Origin: Deinococcus radiopugnans ATCC 19172
Lineage (GTDB): Bacteria > Deinococcota > Deinococci > Deinococcales > Deinococcaceae
DNA length: 17,964 nt
Direction of reading: 5' to 3'
Assembly (NCBI RefSeq): GCF_006335125.1
Contig: NZ_VDMO01000042.1
Location: 1 to 17,964, forward strand
Of this stretch, positions 14,338 through 17,964 are shown in pieces. Position 1 is the stretch's first letter, and every line of letters starts with the position of its first letter. A program made the translations under genes and the position numbers. The notes below the pieces were generated by a model. That model saw only the letters and a program-made list of their open reading frames with translations, was not told the origin of the DNA and made no database searches.

Positions 14338-15225
14338 ATGACCGCCACCGCTCCTGTCAAGCCCGAGAAGGTCAGCGTCAAGACGCCGGGCAGCATGGCC
14401 CTCAAGCGTTTTCTGCGCCACCGGCTGGCCGTCGTCGGCCTGATTCTGCTGAGCGCCATCGTGCTGCTGGTGGTCTTCGGCCCGCTGATCGCCCGCTTCG
14501 GCCCCGACGAGATTGACCTGCTCAACCGCAACCAGCCGCCCGGTGGGGCGCACTGGCTGGGCACCGATCCCACCGGGCGCGACATCTTCGCCCGCACGCT
14601 GTCCGCCGGGCGCGTCTCGCTGATGGTGGGGTTGTTCAGCACCCTGATCTCGGTGGTGGTGGGCACCACGCTGGGCGCGCTGGCCGGGTATTTCGGCGGC
14701 TGGGTGGACAACCTGATCATGCGCTTCGTGGACGTGGTGATGACCTTTCCCAGCATCGTGGTGCTGCTGACGCTGGCGGCCATCGTCGGCCCCGGCATCG
14801 ACAAGACCATCATCATCATCGGGCTGCTGGGCTGGCCGCTGGCCGCGCGGCTGGTGCGCGCCAAGCTGCTCTCGGTGCGCGAGCTGGACTTCATCTCGGC
14901 GGCCACCGCGCTGGGGGCCAATGACCGCCGCATTCTGCTCAAGCACGCGCTGCCCAACGTAGTGGACGTGCTGGTGGTGTTCGTCAGCCTGGGCGTCGCC
15001 AGCGCCATCCTGACCGAAGCGGGCCTGAGCTTCCTGGGCCTGGGCGTGCAGCCCCCGCAGGCCAGCTGGGGCAACCTGCTGAGCAGCGCCCGCGAGATCA
15101 ACATTCTGGAAGCGTACGTCTGGCAGTGGATGCCGGCGGGGTTGCTGATCATCCTGACCGTGCTGGCGACCAACTTCCTGGGCGACGGCCTGCGCGACGC
15201 GCTGGACCCCAAGGCCAAGCAGTAG
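14338..15225 (+). CDS. ABC transporter permease, DppC type (SatC-like)
   Basis: A 295-residue permease of the DppC/OppC class. A cytoplasmic N-terminus is followed by the first helix at about 31-50 (AVVGLILLSAIVLLVVFGPL), then the family motif HWLGTDPTGRDIFARTLSAG, further helices, and the ATPase-contact loop SAATALGANDRRILLKHALP. The end of the protein (FLGDGLRDALDPKAKQ) is the classic family C-terminus. ATG 14338 has GGGGAGG nine bases upstream (14323-14329). It forms a heterodimer with the preceding permease; the ATPase subunit begins at 17816, after the three catabolic genes. Confidence 0.93.
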   Translation: MTATAPVKPEKVSVKTPGSMALKRFLRHRLAVVGLILLSAIVLLVVFGPLIARFGPDEIDLLNRNQPPGGAHWLGTDPTGRDIFARTLSAGRVSLMVGLFSTLISVVVGTTLGALAGYFGGWVDNLIMRFVDVVMTFPSIVVLLTLAAIVGPGIDKTIIIIGLLGWPLAARLVRAKLLSVRELDFISAATALGANDRRILLKHALPNVVDVLVVFVSLGVASAILTEAGLSFLGLGVQPPQASWGNLLSSAREINILEAYVWQWMPAGLLIILTVLATNFLGDGLRDALDPKAKQ

Positions 15226-15239
15226 GGCGGGGCCGCATT

Positions 15240-15276
15240 CTCTCCATCGGAGCTGCACCAGTCCGATAGGGGAGAG
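15240..15276 (+). other. Imperfect hairpin between permease and nanA
   Basis: CTCTCC-ATCGGA (15240-15251) pairs with TCCGAT-AGG-GGAGAG (15262-15276), with a three-base bulge and no T-run. It might stabilise or process the transcript between transporter and enzyme genes; it is not a standard terminator. Confidence 0.35.
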
Positions 15277-15348
15277 GGCAACTCGCCGAACGCCAACTCC
15301 TCTGACCAGTCCTCCACCCTTCGCCCCACTCTCCTCCCGAGGTTTCCC

Positions 15349-16290
15349 ATGACCACAGCTGACTTTCCCGCCAACCTGCACGGCATCATTCCCCCCGTCG
15401 TCACCCCGCTGACCCCCGACTTCCAGGTGGACGAGGCGTCCCTGCGCCGCGTGATCAAGCACCTGCTGGACGGCGGCGTGCATGGCCTGTTCCTGCTCGG
15501 CTCCACCAGCGAGGTGGTCTTTATGGACGCCCCGCAGCGCCGCGAGGTGTTGCGCATCGCGGTGGACGAGGTGGCCGGGCGCGTGCCGCTGCTGGCGGGC
15601 GTGATCGATCCCACCACCGACCGCGTGATCGCCCACGCCCGCGACGCCCGCGAGGCCGGGGTGGACGGCCTGGTGGTCACTGCGCCGTTCTACGCCCGCA
15701 CCAGCCAGGCCGAGATCGTCGAACATTTCCGCGCGGTGCACGAGGCCGTCGGCCTACCGATCATGGCCTACGACATTCCAGTCTGCGTGGGCATCAAGCT
15801 GGAGCGCCCCACCCTGCGCCGGATGCGCGAAGAAGGGTTGATCGTGGGCCTCAAGGACAGCAGCGGCGACGACACCAACTTCCGCCTGCTGGCCCGCGAG
15901 TGCGCGGATGACCCCGAGTTCCGCCTGTTCACCGGCTCGGAGCTGATGGTGGACACGGCGTTGATGGTGGGCGCACACGGCTGCGTGCCGGGACTGGGCA
16001 ACGTGGACCCGGCGGCCTACGTGGCCCTGTACGACGCCGCCCAGCGCGAGGACTGGCGCGCGGCCCGTCAGGTTCAGGAACGCCTGATCCGGCTGTTCGC
16101 GGTGGCCTTGCAGGGCACGCCGCGCACCAGCGCCGGGGCGTCGGGCGTGGGCGGCTTCAAGGCCGCCATGCGCCTGCTGAACCTGATCACGCACCACCAC
16201 ATGAACCGCCCCAACCTGCCGCTGAACGATCAGGAAATGGAGCGCGTGCGGGCCATTCTGGAGGCCGAGGAGCTGCTCGTTCATGCCTGA
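15349..16290 (+). CDS. nanA: N-acetylneuraminate lyase (DHDPS superfamily)
   Basis: A 313-residue class I aldolase of the DapA/NanA superfamily, expected to cleave Neu5Ac to ManNAc and pyruvate in the cytoplasm. The Schiff-base lysine is in IVGLKDSSGD (K169) and the catalytic tyrosine in IMAYDIPV (Y141); the E. coli NanA equivalents are K165 and Y137. The carboxylate-binding motif reads GSTSE (51-55) rather than the usual GSTGE, and the tyrosine motif is YDIP rather than YNIP. Superfamily members of similar length include dihydrodipicolinate synthase and keto-deoxy-sugar aldolases, so assignment rests on the adjacent nanE and nanK. GAGG at 15339-15342 supports ATG 15349. The stop overlaps the nanE start by eight bases. 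Confidence 0.87.
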   Translation: MTTADFPANLHGIIPPVVTPLTPDFQVDEASLRRVIKHLLDGGVHGLFLLGSTSEVVFMDAPQRREVLRIAVDEVAGRVPLLAGVIDPTTDRVIAHARDAREAGVDGLVVTAPFYARTSQAEIVEHFRAVHEAVGLPIMAYDIPVCVGIKLERPTLRRMREEGLIVGLKDSSGDDTNFRLLARECADDPEFRLFTGSELMVDTALMVGAHGCVPGLGNVDPAAYVALYDAAQREDWRAARQVQERLIRLFAVALQGTPRTSAGASGVGGFKAAMRLLNLITHHHMNRPNLPLNDQEMERVRAILEAEELLVHA

Positions 16291-16957
16291 CCTGGCGGTG
16301 CTGGACGCACTGAGGGGCGGCCTGATCGTCTCGTGTCAGGCCAACCCCGACTCGCCGCTGCGCGACCCGTACATCATCGGGCAACTGGCGCTGGCCGCCG
16401 AGCGGGGCGGCGCGGTGGGCCTGCGGATTCAGGGCTTCGAGGACGTGGCGGCGGTGCGGGCGGTGACGGGGCTGCCGATCATCGGCCTGACCAAGACGGA
16501 CCGCGACGACACCGAGGTCTACATCACCCCCACCGCCGCCGAGGGCGTGAAACTGGTGCAACTGGGCGCGCAGATCGTGGCCTTCGACGCCACCTCGCGC
16601 CCCCGCCCCGAACCCCTGACGGAGATGTTCGCCGCCGTCCACGCGGCAGGCGGGCTGGTCATGGGCGACATCAGCACGCTGGACGAGGCGCGGGCCGCCC
16701 TGGACCACGGCGCGGACATCGTCAGCACCACCCTGAGCGGTTACACCCCCTACAGCCGCCAGCTGGCCGGGGCGGACTGGGAACTGATGCGGGAGCTAAG
16801 CGACGCGGGCCTGTCCTTCGCCGCCGAGGGCCGCTTGAACAGTCCGGCGGACGCGGCGCAGGCCATGGGTCTGGGGGCGAGTTTTGTGGTGGTGGGCAGC
16901 GCCATCACGCGCCCAGACGTGATCACAGGCTGGTTCGCAAAAGCCGTCCATGCCTGA
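16283..16957 (+). CDS. nanE: N-acetylmannosamine-6-phosphate 2-epimerase
   Basis: A 224-residue TIM-barrel enzyme converting ManNAc-6-P to GlcNAc-6-P. Conserved parts are visible: GLIVSCQA (13-20), GLPIIGLTKTD with the catalytic lysine (K71), IVAFDATSRPRP (98-108), GDISTLDEA, and FAAEGRLNSP with the catalytic glutamate (E182); VVVGSAITRP (about 208-217) binds phosphate. Length is normal. GAGGAG at 16267-16272 lies ten bases before ATG 16283. It overlaps nanA and nanK by eight bases each (ATGCCTGA at both junctions), implying translational coupling of the three enzymes. Confidence 0.95.
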   Translation: MPDLAVLDALRGGLIVSCQANPDSPLRDPYIIGQLALAAERGGAVGLRIQGFEDVAAVRAVTGLPIIGLTKTDRDDTEVYITPTAAEGVKLVQLGAQIVAFDATSRPRPEPLTEMFAAVHAAGGLVMGDISTLDEARAALDHGADIVSTTLSGYTPYSRQLAGADWELMRELSDAGLSFAAEGRLNSPADAAQAMGLGASFVVVGSAITRPDVITGWFAKAVHA

Positions 16958-17815
16958 ACGGGCGGCCCCGGTCCTCGCGGTGGACATCGGCGGCACCACG
17001 ACGCGGGTGGCCGTGGTGGAGGGGCTGTCTCTGCACTCGCGGCGGGAGATGCCCACCCAGGCCCACGACGGCCCCGAGCGGCTGCTTCAGCGGCTGGGCC
17101 AGCTGATCTCCGAGGTGCAGCCTCAGCCGGAGACGGTGGCCGTCGCCTGCACTGGACGCGTTCACGGCGGCGGTGTGTCGGCCATCAACACGGCCACCAT
17201 GCCCGGCTGGCTCAACATTCGCTTGCAGGCCACGCTGAGCCAGACCCTGGAGGCTCCCGTCACGGTCATCAACGACGCGCGGGCCGCGACGCTGGGGGAA
17301 TGGCACGCCCGGGGTGCGCCCGCGTCCGGAAATTTCATGTTCGTCACGGTCTCCACGGGAATCGGCAGCGGCGTGGTCCTGGGCGGCCACCTGAACGACC
17401 CGCCCGGCGGACGGGACATCGGGCTGGGCTTTGCCCGTGGCCTGAACGGTGCGCCGCTGGAAGACGGTTCGTCCGGCAGCGGCCTTCGGGCGGTGGCCCA
17501 CGCGACCGGGTATCCGAACGTCGCGGCCTTGATGGACGCGGCGGAGGCGGGCCATCTCCCGGCCCAGGCGGCCCTGCGCCTCCCCCTCACGGCGCTGGCC
17601 GACCGACTGTGGGACGCCCACTGCCTGCTGGGCCTCCACACCATCTGCCTGGGCGGCAGCGTGGGCCTGCGGGCCTTCACGGCTAACGTGGTGGGCCAGG
17701 TGCTGGGCACCGGGATGGGCGCAGGTGGGGCACCGGAGCTTCAAGCCGCCAGGCTCGGTGCCGACGCGGGCCTGATCGGCGCGGCCGTCTTTGCGCGGCA
17801 ACAGGAGAAGGGACT

Positions 17816-17819
<4 letters not shown>
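16950..17819 (+). CDS. nanK: N-acetylmannosamine kinase, ROK family, lacking the zinc motif
   Basis: A 289-residue ROK-family sugar kinase expected to phosphorylate ManNAc at C6. ATP-binding motif DIGGTTTRV is at 12-20, the catalytic aspartate in [13 protein letters not shown] (D109), and the glycine-rich loop [13 protein letters not shown] at 134-146. Typical ROK kinases, including E. coli NanK, have a zinc site made of a His in EIGH and the CxCGxxGC motif. Here the equivalents read DIGLGF and EDGSSGSG, so the His and all the Cys are missing. Substrate is inferred from nanA and nanE on its left. No clear ribosome binding site; translation probably depends on the eight-base overlap with nanE. 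Its stop overlaps the ATPase start (ATGA). Confidence 0.88.

Positions 17820-17964
<145 letters not shown>

Noticed and set aside
14257..15741. Long minus-strand frames opposite the second permease and nanA
   Set aside because: His/Gln/Arg-rich translations without domains. The plus-strand permease and lyase are clear.

Overview
The window looks like a chromosomal segment of a Deinococcus species. The grounds are: high GC with strong G/C third-position bias; a small non-coding repeat of the type I associate with Deinococcus; several genes with no Shine-Dalgarno whose -10 box sits 5-6 nt before the ATG (leaderless type); and families typical of that genus. No rRNA, tRNA or CRISPR array was seen. 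The genus is an inference from the sequence alone.

Layout. (1) 1-831: a partial unrecognised C-terminus, about 400 nt of unassigned DNA, then a single-domain cold-shock protein gene with a hairpin in its leader and a clear terminator. (2) 884-4360: a graveyard of mobile DNA. An IS630-family element (884-3761, TA-flanked, 14-bp perfect terminal inverted repeats) is split by an ISL3-family element (1456-3222) whose own transposase carries an in-frame amber stop. Next to it are a 130-bp MITE-like repeat whose ends resemble the IS630 ends, and the first ~100 codons of a TnpB gene. (3) 4386-7196 (minus): a large SF1 (UvrD/Rep-like) helicase with a RelE/ParE-like N-terminus and an ankyrin segment near the C-terminus, with its own promoter and terminator. 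(4) 7316-7369: a strongly foldable intergenic element of unknown identity. (5) 7437 to the window end: a sialic acid (N-acetylneuraminate) utilisation locus.

The sialic acid locus has three transcription units tied together by a 14-bp palindrome (ATCAGATATCTGAT, two perfect copies plus one degenerate copy). The first unit encodes two Gfo/Idh/MocA oxidoreductases. The second (minus) encodes a secreted Kelch-repeat NanM mutarotase. The third is a long operon: FadR-type GntR regulator, family-5 solute-binding protein, internal terminator, two Dpp-type permeases, nanA, nanE, nanK and the start of an ABC ATPase that runs off the end. The inferred flow is: NanM equilibrates sialic acid anomers or anhydro forms outside the cytoplasm; the SatABCD-like ABC system imports them; the oxidoreductase(s) may convert 2,7-anhydro-Neu5Ac to Neu5Ac; NanA cleaves Neu5Ac to ManNAc and pyruvate; NanK phosphorylates ManNAc; and NanE epimerises ManNAc-6-P to GlcNAc-6-P. 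The GntR protein is the likely repressor of all three units.
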